60,422 nucleotides of DNA, from assembly GCF_003438995.1 (NCBI RefSeq), contig NZ_QSUN01000023.1, positions 386 to 60,807 of the forward strand, in the 5' to 3' direction. Origin of the DNA: Bacteroides sp. OM05-12. GTDB lineage: Bacteria; Bacteroidota; Bacteroidia; Bacteroidales; Bacteroidaceae. Below, one piece after another: positions 7,548-17,058 of the stretch (positions are counted from its first letter, which is position 1; the number at the start of each line of letters is the position of its first letter). Both the position numbers and the translations under genes were made by a program. Below the pieces are notes generated by a model. It searched no databases and was not told the origin of the DNA. It was given only the letters and a program-made list of their open reading frames with translations.

Positions 7548-10500
7548 ATGAAACAAAGACATTTGCTGGTTTTGGTGCTTTTCATGCTATCGGCAATGGT
7601 TGCACAAGCACAAACTTACGAGAAACTGTGGAAAGATGTAGCCCGTATGGAACAGAAAGACCTTCCTAAATCTGTGCTTGCGCTGACTGAAACGATTTAT
7701 AGGAAAGCCATACAGGAAAGGAATGCTCCTGAAGCAATGAAAGCCTATTGGCAGGCAATGCAGTATCGCCAAATGGTGACACCTGACAGTATTTATACAG
7801 ATATCAAGGGATTGGAACAATGGGCGCAAGAGACTAAAGAACCGTTGGATGCGGCTGTTTTGAACGCTATGTTGGGTGACTTATACGGGAGTATGCTTAA
7901 TGGCGACCGATATAATCGTACTCCTGATTTGACAGCAGTCGATGGTTTTGCCGATGATATGAGAGAATGGGGGCGTGATGCTTATATTCGCAAGTCTTAT
8001 GAGTATTTTATGCGTTCTTTGAAAGACGTGGACTTGTTAGGTAAAACCTCTGTGGATGCTTTCAGACCGATTGTGATAAAAGGTGATGCCTCCAAATACT
8101 TTCATCATGATATGCTCCATCTGTTGGGCATGACTGCCATTAATTTTTTAAGTGCAAACTCTTCGTATGCTGCTATGCAATACCCGCAAACAGGGCGTGC
8201 TGACACGCTTTCTTATTGGTCGACGGAATCTTTTCTGAAGTTAAAGATACCTCAGGCTTCTCAATATGATTATATGGCGGGGGTATTGCAAATCTATCAA
8301 ACCATGTTGCGGTATTATTCGGAACATTCTATGCAGGACGCAGCATTGCTGACTGATATTGAGCGTCTTGCTTTTATGCAGAATAGTTTAATGTTGTATA
8401 GCAATGCCGGACAATCGGCATCTTCTCCTTATTATAGACAGTTACGTGCAATGCAGGAAAAGTATGCTTCGCAAGATGTTTGTGCGGAAGTGTATATACA
8501 AATGGCAGAGTTCTCCCGTAGCAGGTCGGATTTAGTGGAAGCATTGCGTTTAGCGCGTGAGGGTATCCGGAAGTATCCTCGTTATAACCGCATCGATGCT
8601 TTGAAGAATATAGAAAAGGGAATATTGAATCCTCGTCTGACCATTAATGTTGCTTCCCTAGTTTATCCGGGTGATTCTTTGTTTATGAAGATTTCTTATT
8701 GCAACTTACCATCTGCAATGATTACTCTTTATCGTGTTAATCTGCCTGCTTACTCGGAAAAGCTGTGGGATGTGCAAACTAAAGGTTTGCCTTCTTCCTG
8801 TCTGAAGCGGGTGAGTGCTGAAGAAATGGTATTTGATTCCACTCCGGATTATCAACTTAAAGATACCGTCTTTGGTCTTTCTGTACCCGAAGAAGGTATT
8901 TACTTGATAAAACTGTCATCTGACAGGAAAGATGTGTCTCCCGGTTATGACCTTTTGTATGTCTCTCGCCTAAAGGTGATTAGCATAGGGCTTCCTGACA
9001 ATAAGATGGAGATAGTGGTTGTAGATGCACGAAGCGGTCATCCTGTACCAAACTCAGAAGTTACGTTATATAATCGGAAGAACAATCAGTTCACCCCTAT
9101 AAACAACTATATGACAAATAAGAATGGCGTTGTTACGATCGGTAAACAGGAGTCCGGTGTTTATATTCAGGCGCGTAAGGACAATGATACCGGAATGCAG
9201 TTACAACGGATAAGTGCTTACTTTGTAAAAGGGAATAATAATGCAAAGCCGTATGAACGGATAAACTTGTTTACCGACCGCAGCATTTACCGTCCGGGAC
9301 AGACCGTTTATCTTTCCGGTATCGCTTACCGGCAGGATGGCGATAGCACGAGTGTTTTGGCGGATAAATCCTATACTGTTCAGCTTTTAGACGTGAATCA
9401 AAAGAAAATAGCCGAGCACAGTGTACGTACCAACTCTTTCGGCTCTTTCTCCGGTGAATTCATGTTGCCTTCTCCTTGCCTGACCGGGCGTTATTCGTTG
9501 CGGGTAGATGATGTTTGGACAGATGCGAGCATTCAGGTAGAAGAATATAAACGACCTACTTTTGATGTCACTTTGCTTCCGGTTCAAGGAGCTTACGCAG
9601 TTGGAGATTCTGTTTGGGTGACAGGTGTAGCGAAGACTTTTTCGGGAGTTCCGCTTCAGGATGTCATGGTTAAATATCATGTAAATCGTTCTCCTGCCTT
9701 ATGGCGATGGGAAGCCCGGCAGTATGGTATTGCTTCGGGAGAAGTGAAAACGAATGATAAAGGTGAATTTAAGATAAGAGTCTATTTGGAGCCGGACCAG
9801 AGTAATTCCGGATTGTCTGTCTGGTATAATAGTTTTATGGTAGAGGCCTCCGTAACGGATGTGGCGGGAGAAACCCAAAGCGGTAGCTTAAGACTAGCCG
9901 TGGGAAGCTCTTCTATGGTGCTCTCTGCGGATTTACCTGATAATGTGGAGAAAGAACAGTTTAATAAACTTGTTTTTTCTGCAGAGAACCTCGATCATCA
10001 ACCCTTAACGGTGAAAGGTGAGTATGCCGTTTATCAGTTGCAGGACTCTCGATCTTCAGGAACAGATGCCGTCAGACAAAATCTCTATAATGGTGATGCA
10101 ACGGGTAAAGTCGGCAAATGTCTTTTAAAAGAAACGTTTGTTTCGGGTGAAACATTTGATCCGATAGCTATTAAAGCATTGCCGTCGGGCAGATATCGTC
10201 TGGTCTTATCTGCAAAAGACAGCTTGGGGAAAGAAGCTGGGTATGAACAATACTTTGTTCTGTTCTCTATCAATGATAAGAAACCTCCGTTTGATATGCA
10301 AGACTGGCTCTATCTCCCCGACAATAAATTTGCACCGGGTAAGGATGCAACTCTTTTGTTCGGTTCTTCTGCGAAGGATGTGTATGTGTTTTATGATGTA
10401 TTTTCCGGTAATAAGCGGTTGGATAGCCAACGTTTCTTATTGACCGATTCCATTGTAAAAAAGGTGTATCCTTATAAAGAGGAGTATGGTGATGGTATAC

Positions 10501-13406
10501 TGGTATGTTTTGCTTTCGTAAAAGACGGTGTGCTTTGTCAGCAGAGTGCCCGTATCGTGAAAGCGCAGCCGGAGAAACGGTTGGAAATGAAGTGGAGTGT
10601 ATTCCGTGATAAACTTCTTCCAGGACAGAAAGAAGAGTGGAGGCTCAATATCCGTTATCCGGACGGTAAACCGGCTAATGCAGAGTTGCTGGCAACAATG
10701 TATGATGCTTCGTTGGACAAGTTATTGAAGCATGATTGGAATTTTAATTTAAGTTTCTATCGTTCCACTCCTTCTGTCAGTTGGTATGGCGGTTATCCGA
10801 GCCTTAATTATCTAGGTTTATATTTCCCGTTGAAGTATTTGACAGTGGAGCTTTTAAGCTTTGACCGATTGATGATGGATGATCTCTTAATCTTAGGTTC
10901 TACCTTTAATGCTGTATCGCCTATAAAACGCGTCGGTTATTTGGCGGGAGCCTCCAAGGGTATGCGTACCAAAGGAAGCTATGATTATGGAGTAGAAGCA
11001 AATGTTATGACAGCACAAGAAGAGCTATTGACAGATGCCGCTCCGGAGTCTGCAGAAGAAGTTGAAGATGCTCCGGAATCGGCTGTTCGTACAGACTTTG
11101 CGGAGACGGCTTTCTTCTATCCGCAACTCCGTACCAATGCCGACGGAGAAGTTTCTTTCTCCTTCATATTACCGGAAAGCTTGACAGAGTGGAAGTTTAT
11201 GGGATTATCCCATACCAAGAATATGGATTGGGCGAAGTTGACAGCGAATGCGGTTGCACGTAAGGAGTTTATGGTGTCGCCGAATATACCTCGCTTCGTA
11301 AGGATAGGCGACCATACATCGGTTGCTTCAAATATCATCAACTTAACCGATAAGACGATTTCCGGAACGGTTCGGATGGAATTGTTTAATCCGGTTGATG
11401 ATAAGGTATTCTTTAAGCAGAAACAGACGTTTGCGGTAGAGGCGGGTAAGACGGAAGCGGTTACTTTTGCTTTTGATGTAAAAGATAATATGGATGTAAT
11501 GGCGTGCCGGATTGTTGCGGATGGTGGTACGTTTAGTGACGGAGAACAACGTTATGTGCCGGTATTGACAGACAAAGAGTGGATAACCGAGAGTATTCCG
11601 ATGACCGTTGTCGGTGAAGAGACAAAGACTTATTCCCTTGAAGGGTTGTTTAACAAAGGTAGTAAAACGGCAACAGACCGCAAACTGACCGTAGAGTTTA
11701 CAGGCAATCCTGCATGGTATGCCGTACAGGCATTGCCTTCATTGAGTAATCCGACCAATGAAGATGCTATTTCATGGGTTTCGGCATATTACGCCAACAA
11801 TGTGGCATCATATATCGTTAATGCCAATCCGCGTATTAAGGCTGTATTTGATGCATGGCGTGCACAAGGTGGAACGAAAGAAACTTTATGGAGCAATTTG
11901 CAAAAGAATCAGGAGCTGAAGAATATCTTGCTTGAAGAGTCGCCATGGCTGACCGAAGCCACGAATGAGGCGGAACAAAAGCAACGTATCGCTCTGTTAT
12001 TTGATTTGAACAGACAACAGAGTGAGAATGCGGTTGCCATTAATAAGTTGCAAAGTTTGCAATTGGCTGACGGAGCTTGGACATGGTATAAGGGTATGAG
12101 CGGTAGCAGATATATAACCCAATATGTTGTGGAAGCGTTGGGACGTATGCAGGTATTGACAGGAAAACCTTTAGAAGGAGAGGCATTGGTTATGTATGAC
12201 AAAGCATTTGCTTACTTGAATGATGAAGCTTTAAAAGAATATAAGTTAATGCAAGAGGCCGAGAGAAAGGGAGATAAAGATTGGTTGCCCTCCGAACTGA
12301 CTGTTCATTACCTATATATATGTATGTTGACGGATGCTAAACTTTCTGCTGCCAACCGACGTGCGAATGCTTACTTTATTGATAAGCTGGCAAACTCCGT
12401 TGGACTTCAGACGATTTATGGTAAGGCACTTTCCGCTATTATCCTGGAAAAAGCCGGGAAGACAGTTGCCGCCCGTGATTTTATGGCTTCTTTGCAGGAA
12501 TATGCGGTAGAAACAAAAGATATGGGTATGTATTATGATACCAAGAAAGCAGTTTATTCTTATTCGGCCTATCGTATTCCTACGCAAGTGGCTGTAATAG
12601 AAGCGATGGAGCTGGTTAGTAAAAACATGAAGGCAGTAGAACAGTTGAAGATATGGTTACTGATGCAGAAACGTACACAAGCATGGGATTCTCCTATGGC
12701 TACGGTGGATGCGATTTATGCACTGTTGAATCGCGGAACAAGTCTGCTTGACAATCAGGGGGATGTGAGAATCGTCCTTGGCAATAAAGTATTGGAGACT
12801 GCTACTTCTGCTAAGACGACTGCTCCCGGACTGGGTTATGTGAAGGAGACATTGACAGGAAAGGAAATCACTCCCAATATGAAAAAGATAACGGTGGAAA
12901 AGAAAGATGCCGGAGTAGCATGGGGAGCTGTTTATGCACAATATCTGGAAAATATGGACAAAGTAACTCAACAGGGTGGTCCGTTGTCCGTCGATAAGAA
13001 ATTGTACATAGAGAAAATGGCTGACGGGCGTGCCCAACTTGTACCATTGGTCGATACAAGTGTTTTGCAGACAGGTGATAAAGTTGTAGTGCGTCTGGTA
13101 ATCCGTACGGACAGAGATATGGACTTTGTTCAGTTGAAAGATGAGAGGGCGGCGTGTCTGGAACCATTGACCACCTTGTCCGGCTATCGCTGGCAAAACG
13201 GTATCGGTTATTATCTGGCAGTAAAGGATGCTTCCTCTGAATTCTTCATCGAGTCTCTGCGTAAAGGTACTTATACGTTGGATAGCACCTATTATGTATC
13301 CCGGGATGGTGAATACGCTACCGGTATTGCAACTATCCAGTCGGCTTATGCGCCTGAGTATTCTGCGCATACCGGTTCGAACCGTATTAAGGTTATAGAA
13401 AAATAG
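7548..13406 (+). CDS. Alpha-2-macroglobulin-like secreted protein without a thioester
   Basis: The 1952-residue protein begins with a Sec signal peptide (1-22, ending AQAQ) and has no lipobox. An N-terminal helical region of about 350 residues is followed by macroglobulin beta domains. The MG2 segment with DRSIYRPGQTVYLSG lies near 575-660. The A2M domain with YPQLRTNADGEVSFSF and LPESLTEWKF lies near 1190-1300. A helical thioester-type domain spans about 1390-1750. The thioester motif CxEQ, expected near residue 1395, is replaced by NPTNEDAISW, so the covalent trap used by thioester members is absent. Bacterial homologues are thought to trap host or rival proteases in the periplasm or at the surface. 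No penicillin-binding-protein 1C gene is next to it, unlike the E. coli arrangement. Family assignment is firm and the precise role is inferred. Confidence 0.88.
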   Translation: MKQRHLLVLVLFMLSAMVAQAQTYEKLWKDVARMEQKDLPKSVLALTETIYRKAIQERNAPEAMKAYWQAMQYRQMVTPDSIYTDIKGLEQWAQETKEPLDAAVLNAMLGDLYGSMLNGDRYNRTPDLTAVDGFADDMREWGRDAYIRKSYEYFMRSLKDVDLLGKTSVDAFRPIVIKGDASKYFHHDMLHLLGMTAINFLSANSSYAAMQYPQTGRADTLSYWSTESFLKLKIPQASQYDYMAGVLQIYQTMLRYYSEHSMQDAALLTDIERLAFMQNSLMLYSNAGQSASSPYYRQLRAMQEKYASQDVCAEVYIQMAEFSRSRSDLVEALRLAREGIRKYPRYNRIDALKNIEKGILNPRLTINVASLVYPGDSLFMKISYCNLPSAMITLYRVNLPAYSEKLWDVQTKGLPSSCLKRVSAEEMVFDSTPDYQLKDTVFGLSVPEEGIYLIKLSSDRKDVSPGYDLLYVSRLKVISIGLPDNKMEIVVVDARSGHPVPNSEVTLYNRKNNQFTPINNYMTNKNGVVTIGKQESGVYIQARKDNDTGMQLQRISAYFVKGNNNAKPYERINLFTDRSIYRPGQTVYLSGIAYRQDGDSTSVLADKSYTVQLLDVNQKKIAEHSVRTNSFGSFSGEFMLPSPCLTGRYSLRVDDVWTDASIQVEEYKRPTFDVTLLPVQGAYAVGDSVWVTGVAKTFSGVPLQDVMVKYHVNRSPALWRWEARQYGIASGEVKTNDKGEFKIRVYLEPDQSNSGLSVWYNSFMVEASVTDVAGETQSGSLRLAVGSSSMVLSADLPDNVEKEQFNKLVFSAENLDHQPLTVKGEYAVYQLQDSRSSGTDAVRQNLYNGDATGKVGKCLLKETFVSGETFDPIAIKALPSGRYRLVLSAKDSLGKEAGYEQYFVLFSINDKKPPFDMQDWLYLPDNKFAPGKDATLLFGSSAKDVYVFYDVFSGNKRLDSQRFLLTDSIVKKVYPYKEEYGDGILVCFAFVKDGVLCQQSARIVKAQPEKRLEMKWSVFRDKLLPGQKEEWRLNIRYPDGKPANAELLATMYDASLDKLLKHDWNFNLSFYRSTPSVSWYGGYPSLNYLGLYFPLKYLTVELLSFDRLMMDDLLILGSTFNAVSPIKRVGYLAGASKGMRTKGSYDYGVEANVMTAQEELLTDAAPESAEEVEDAPESAVRTDFAETAFFYPQLRTNADGEVSFSFILPESLTEWKFMGLSHTKNMDWAKLTANAVARKEFMVSPNIPRFVRIGDHTSVASNIINLTDKTISGTVRMELFNPVDDKVFFKQKQTFAVEAGKTEAVTFAFDVKDNMDVMACRIVADGGTFSDGEQRYVPVLTDKEWITESIPMTVVGEETKTYSLEGLFNKGSKTATDRKLTVEFTGNPAWYAVQALPSLSNPTNEDAISWVSAYYANNVASYIVNANPRIKAVFDAWRAQGGTKETLWSNLQKNQELKNILLEESPWLTEATNEAEQKQRIALLFDLNRQQSENAVAINKLQSLQLADGAWTWYKGMSGSRYITQYVVEALGRMQVLTGKPLEGEALVMYDKAFAYLNDEALKEYKLMQEAERKGDKDWLPSELTVHYLYICMLTDAKLSAANRRANAYFIDKLANSVGLQTIYGKALSAIILEKAGKTVAARDFMASLQEYAVETKDMGMYYDTKKAVYSYSAYRIPTQVAVIEAMELVSKNMKAVEQLKIWLLMQKRTQAWDSPMATVDAIYALLNRGTSLLDNQGDVRIVLGNKVLETATSAKTTAPGLGYVKETLTGKEITPNMKKITVEKKDAGVAWGAVYAQYLENMDKVTQQGGPLSVDKKLYIEKMADGRAQLVPLVDTSVLQTGDKVVVRLVIRTDRDMDFVQLKDERAACLEPLTTLSGYRWQNGIGYYLAVKDASSEFFIESLRKGTYTLDSTYYVSRDGEYATGIATIQSAYAPEYSAHTGSNRIKVIEK

Positions 13407-13438
13407 ACGGGTAGAATGGGATATTAATGGAAAAACAC

Positions 13439-13446
13439 TAAATTTG
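13439..13446 (+). promoter_or_regulatory. -7 element for the DUF1573 gene
   Basis: TAAATTTG matches TAnnTTTG. A possible upstream TTG start at 13444 lies inside this element, which argues for the ATG at 13507 as the true start. Confidence 0.5.
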
Positions 13447-13467
13447 TCGGGTATTGAAATAAGAAGA

Positions 13468-13488
13468 AGGGCGGAATTGTTCCGCCCT
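13468..13488 (+). terminator. GC-rich hairpin between the macroglobulin and DUF1573 genes
   Basis: AGGGCGGAA (13468-13476) and TTCCGCCCT (13480-13488) form a perfect 9-bp stem with a 3-nt loop. The T tract behind it is weak, so it may be an inefficient terminator for the macroglobulin gene or a leader hairpin of the next gene. Confidence 0.5.
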
Positions 13489-13506
13489 CATATTAATGCT
13501 TTGATT

Positions 13507-14583
13507 ATGAACTTGAAACAAATATTATCCGTATTTACTCTTTTATTGTTTTTTACGACGTTGACTCATGCACAACCCAAAATCTCTTTCAATGAAAAGG
13601 TACATGACTTTGGGACGATTATGTGGAATAGTCCTGTTACTGCCGAGTTTAAAGTAATTAATGATGGAAATAAACCGTTGGTTATAACGAAGGTGACAAC
13701 TTCGTGCGGGTGTACGGTAGCCGGATGGACAAAGGAACCGATTATGCCGGGTACAAGCGGATTCGTAAAGTCTACTTTTGACGCTAAGGCCATAGGACGT
13801 TTCCATAAGACAGTAGGCGTCTATTGCAATGCGTCGAATACCCCGATTTATTTAACTATAAAAGGAACTGTTTCTACGGAAGTGAAAAACTATGATGCTT
13901 TTCCTTATCAGATAGGCAATATACGGTTAGATAGGATGGAAATAGAGTTTCCTGATGCAAATAAGGGCGATCAACCTGTGACGGAGATTAATCTGGTTAA
14001 TACTTCGGATAAGCCTTATGAACCGGTTTTGATGCATCTTCCGCCGTATTTGAAAGCGGAAGCTGTTCCGGCCAAGTTGGGGAAAGATGGAATCGGGAAG
14101 ATAAAATTAACGCTGGATTCTAAACATTTGATGAATTTGGGATTGACGCAGACTTCGGTCTATCTGGCCCGTTTCCCCGGTGATAAAGTGGGAGAGGGGA
14201 ATGAAATTACGGTTTCGGCAGTGTTGTTGCCTGATTTCTCCCGTTTGACGGAGCAGCAGAAGCTGAATGCACCCGCCATTACACTTTCTGCTACGGAACT
14301 GAATATGGGAGCATTGGAGGCGAAGGACAGAGTGACTCATAAGGTTACGATTACCAATACCGGAAAGTCCCGGTTGGATATTAAAGAACTTCAGGTATTT
14401 AATCCGATTGTCAATGTTAGTTTGAAGAAGCGTTATATAGAGCCGGGAGCATCGACTACCTTGAAAATATCGCTTCGGGGTAAAGGATTGAAGAAATTGA
14501 AGTCTTCACCACGTGTACTGATGATAACAAACGATCCCGTACATCCGAAAGTAATGATTAAGATAAAAGCAACAACCAAATAA
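13507..14583 (+). CDS. DUF1573 domain protein, exported
   Basis: The protein of about 358 residues starts at the ATG at 13507 with a clear signal peptide ending in THAQ. Longer in-frame extensions run into a promoter element. It holds two immunoglobulin-like DUF1573 domains. The first (about 25-125) shows the hallmark HDFGT, F.V.NDG..PL.I and TSCGCTV. The second lies near 260-358, with LSATELNMGAL and NTGKSRLDIKELQ. DUF1573 belongs to the ASH/MSP-like beta-sandwich folds common in exported Bacteroidetes proteins. The role is unknown, and a structural or cell-envelope function is likely. It ends 13 nt before meaB and is probably cotranscribed with it. Confidence 0.85.
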   Translation: MNLKQILSVFTLLLFFTTLTHAQPKISFNEKVHDFGTIMWNSPVTAEFKVINDGNKPLVITKVTTSCGCTVAGWTKEPIMPGTSGFVKSTFDAKAIGRFHKTVGVYCNASNTPIYLTIKGTVSTEVKNYDAFPYQIGNIRLDRMEIEFPDANKGDQPVTEINLVNTSDKPYEPVLMHLPPYLKAEAVPAKLGKDGIGKIKLTLDSKHLMNLGLTQTSVYLARFPGDKVGEGNEITVSAVLLPDFSRLTEQQKLNAPAITLSATELNMGALEAKDRVTHKVTITNTGKSRLDIKELQVFNPIVNVSLKKRYIEPGASTTLKISLRGKGLKKLKSSPRVLMITNDPVHPKVMIKIKATTK

Positions 14584-14596
14584 AAATCGATTAGCT

Positions 14597-15697
14597 ATGG
14601 AACATCCCGAAAATAGTGAAGAATATAAGGGACTGACTGTCAATAAGGGAATAGAACAACCGTCTTCCGTAAATCCGTATCTGAAATTGCGCAAGCAGGC
14701 AAAAAAACGTGATTTGACGATTGCGGATTATGTAGACGGTATTGTGAAAGGAGATATTACGGTGTTAAGCCGTGCGGTTACTCTGGTAGAAAGTGTACGT
14801 CCGGAACATCAGCAGATTGCTCAGGAAGTAATCGAAAAGTGCCTTCCTTATTCCGGTAACTCTATTCGTGTGGGCATTAGCGGCGTTCCCGGTGCAGGCA
14901 AAAGTACCTCGATAGATGTGTTCGGGCTTCATGTGCTTGAGAAAGGCGGTAAGCTGGCTGTTCTTGCCATAGATCCGAGTAGCGAACGTTCCAAAGGTAG
15001 TATTCTCGGAGATAAAACCCGTATGGAGAAACTGTCTGTGCATCCGGATTCTTTTATTCGTCCCAGTCCATCGGCCGGCTCACTCGGAGGGGTTGCTCGT
15101 AAGACGCGTGAGACGATTATTCTTTGCGAAGCTGCCGGTTTCGATAAGATTTTTGTTGAAACGGTAGGAGTGGGGCAGAGCGAAACGGCTGTGCACTCGA
15201 TGGTCGATTTCTTTTTGCTTATTCAACTTGCCGGAACGGGCGATGAACTTCAAGGCATTAAGCGCGGTATCATGGAAATGGCGGATGGAATCATTATTAA
15301 TAAGGCGGATGGCAGTAATATAGATAAAGCCAAACTTGCGGCGTCACAGTTTCGTAATGCTTTGCATTTGTTTCCGGCTCCGGAATCCGGCTGGACTCCT
15401 CAGGTACTGACTTATTCCGGCTTCTATAATATAGGAGTAAAAGAGGTATGGGATATGGTATATGCCTATGTTGATTTTGTAAAGGCAAACGGCTATTTCG
15501 ATTATCGTCGTAACGAACAATCCAAATACTGGATGTATGAGTCTATCAATGAACATCTTCGTGATAGCTTTTATCATAATCCGATTATCAATGAAATGCT
15601 TCCTGATTTGGAAAAACAGGTATTGCGTGGTAATGTAACCTCGTTTGTTGCCGCGAAGAAGCTGTTGGACACTTACTTCGCCGGGCTCAAGCAATAA
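14597..15697 (+). CDS. meaB: Methylmalonyl-CoA mutase-associated GTPase MeaB/ArgK
   Basis: The 366-residue G3E P-loop GTPase protects and reloads the B12-dependent methylmalonyl-CoA mutase, which Bacteroides use to make propionate from succinate. The motifs in order are GVPGAGKST (Walker A, near residue 97), AIDPSS followed by GSILGDKTRM, ETVGVGQSE (switch II/Walker B, near 197) and NKADGS (base recognition, near 235). The C-terminal dimerisation arm is present and the length is typical. The mutase genes mutA/mutB are not in the window. The start ATG is at 14597, 13 nt after the DUF1573 gene. Confidence 0.93.
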   Translation: MEHPENSEEYKGLTVNKGIEQPSSVNPYLKLRKQAKKRDLTIADYVDGIVKGDITVLSRAVTLVESVRPEHQQIAQEVIEKCLPYSGNSIRVGISGVPGAGKSTSIDVFGLHVLEKGGKLAVLAIDPSSERSKGSILGDKTRMEKLSVHPDSFIRPSPSAGSLGGVARKTRETIILCEAAGFDKIFVETVGVGQSETAVHSMVDFFLLIQLAGTGDELQGIKRGIMEMADGIIINKADGSNIDKAKLAASQFRNALHLFPAPESGWTPQVLTYSGFYNIGVKEVWDMVYAYVDFVKANGYFDYRRNEQSKYWMYESINEHLRDSFYHNPIINEMLPDLEKQVLRGNVTSFVAAKKLLDTYFAGLKQ

Positions 15698-15734
15698 ATA
15701 ATACGGAGGTAACGGTATTTCGTTCTTTATCTCT

Positions 15735-15828
15735 CAATCGTTTCACCCGGGGAAGCCTTGCGTTTAGGCCAGGTAAACCTGTCGTTTCCCCAAGGGCAAA
15801 CGCAAGGCTTCCCCGGGTGAAACGATTG
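15735..15828. repeat. 31-bp perfect inverted repeat with 32-nt loop
   Basis: Positions 15735-15765 and 15798-15828 are exact reverse complements of each other, and each arm contains GTTTCACCCGGGGAAGCC or its complement. The loop (15766-15797) contains AAACCTGTCGTTTCCCC. Short words such as TCGTTTCACC, AACCTGTCGTT and GGTGAAACG recur at 38641-38740, which suggests a dispersed family. It lies between the convergent genes meaB and pfkA and could also serve as a two-way terminator. Confidence 0.8.
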
Positions 15829-15887
15829 GACGATAAAGACGGTGAAATTGCAATATCAGGTCGATAGATTCAATTGGGGCTGATAAT

Positions 15888-15948
15888 AAAAAACTTCACC
15901 CATTACCTTGTACTCTTTTGTGATAAGAGGCTTCGGTAAAAGGTGAAG
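15888..15948 (-). terminator. Terminator of pfkA
   Basis: CTTCACC (15894-15900) pairs with GGTGAAG (15942-15948), helped by TACC/GGTA inside. On the minus strand the stem is followed by a T run (plus-strand A run at 15888-15893). Confidence 0.65.
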
Positions 15949-15977
15949 AATCAAGATTATAGGATATATGCTTTTCT

Positions 15978-16958
15978 TTAGATAGATAGTTCGTCCAAAA
16001 CACGGATGAGGCTTCTGTCTATCGTCTTGTCATTTTTAATGGCTTTGATAAATGGTACGTAAACAATCGTATTGTTTTGTATACCCACCATAATGTTACG
16101 TTGTCCTTCCATAATGGCTTCAATAGCAGCACAACCTAAACGGCTGGCAAGAATACGGTCGTGGGCAGTCGGGCGTCCGCCTCTTTGAATGTGTCCAAGA
16201 ATGGTAACGCGTACGTCATATTGCGGATATTCGTTTTTAACACGTTCGGCATAATGCATTGCTCCACCGTCTTTCGGGCTTTCGGCAACAATAACGATGC
16301 TACTTTTCTTTGTCTTACGGAATCCACGGTTTATGAACTCTTCCAATTGGTCGGCATCCGTACGGTCTTCCGGTATGATAGCCGCTTCTGCACCGGAAGC
16401 GATGGCACTGTTCAGCGCAAGGAATCCGGCATCACGTCCCATTACTTCGACGAAGAAAAGACGGTCATGCGAGGTTGCCGTATCACGGATCTTGTCTACA
16501 CATTCGATGATTGTATTCATGGCTGTGTCATAACCGATAGTGCTGTCTGTTCCATATAAGTCATTGTCGATAGTACCCGGAAGTCCGATACAAGGGATAT
16601 TAAATTCTTCGCCGAAGATACGTGCTCCAGTTAAAGAACCGTCTCCACCGATAACGACCAAAGCGTCGATTCCTTCTTTCTGCATATTTTCGAATGCTTT
16701 CTGTCTTCCTTCGGGAGTTTTGAACTCTTTAGAACGGGCGGTTTTCAGTATAGTACCACCTTGCTGTATGATGTTGCTGACATTTTGAGTCTTAAAGTCT
16801 TCTATTTCTCCGGTTATAAGTCCTTCATAACCGCGATATATACCTTTTACCTGAAAACCGTTGTAGATAGCTGATCTGGTTACAGCACGGATGGCGGCGT
16901 TCATGCCGGGAGCATCTCCTCCTGAAGTTAAAATACCAATACATTTTACCGTTCCCAT
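15978..16958 (-). CDS. pfkA: ATP-dependent 6-phosphofructokinase
   Basis: This 326-residue glycolytic enzyme phosphorylates fructose 6-phosphate. The characteristic segments are [12 protein letters not shown] near residue 12, GGDGS near 104, [10 protein letters not shown] near 128, [10 protein letters not shown] near 170 and the substrate loop [13 protein letters not shown] near 250. The GGDGS form points to ATP as phosphoryl donor; pyrophosphate-dependent enzymes have GGDD at that place. Length is that of the short bacterial enzyme. It lies 100 nt downstream of ispH but has its own -7 element (16988-16995), so it can be transcribed alone. Confidence 0.96.
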   Translation of the reverse strand: MGTVKCIGILTSGGDAPGMNAAIRAVTRSAIYNGFQVKGIYRGYEGLITGEIEDFKTQNVSNIIQQGGTILKTARSKEFKTPEGRQKAFENMQKEGIDALVVIGGDGSLTGARIFGEEFNIPCIGLPGTIDNDLYGTDSTIGYDTAMNTIIECVDKIRDTATSHDRLFFVEVMGRDAGFLALNSAIASGAEAAIIPEDRTDADQLEEFINRGFRKTKKSSIVIVAESPKDGGAMHYAERVKNEYPQYDVRVTILGHIQRGGRPTAHDRILASRLGCAAIEAIMEGQRNIMVGIQNNTIVYVPFIKAIKNDKTIDRSLIRVLDELSI

Positions 16959-16987
16959 AATAACTCTTTTTGTTTTGATTATGGCTG

Positions 16988-16995
16988 CAAAGTTA
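16988..16995 (-). promoter_or_regulatory. -7 element for pfkA
   Basis: CAAAGTTA reads TAACTTTG on the minus strand, 30 nt before the pfkA start. There is no clear -33 box. Confidence 0.5.
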
Positions 16996-17058
16996 AAAAA
17001 AACTCGGATAAGTTGTTCCGGTTCAGAAATAATATAGTCAGGGTACTAATAAAGAACG

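Noticed and set aside
12657..13370. Minus-strand open frame of 237 codons inside the macroglobulin gene
   Set aside because: It is fully covered by the well-supported plus-strand gene and has no domain, signal or promoter.
13444..13506. Upstream TTG start for the DUF1573 protein
   Set aside because: It lies in a -7 promoter element and would place a charged leader before the clear signal peptide that starts at 13507.
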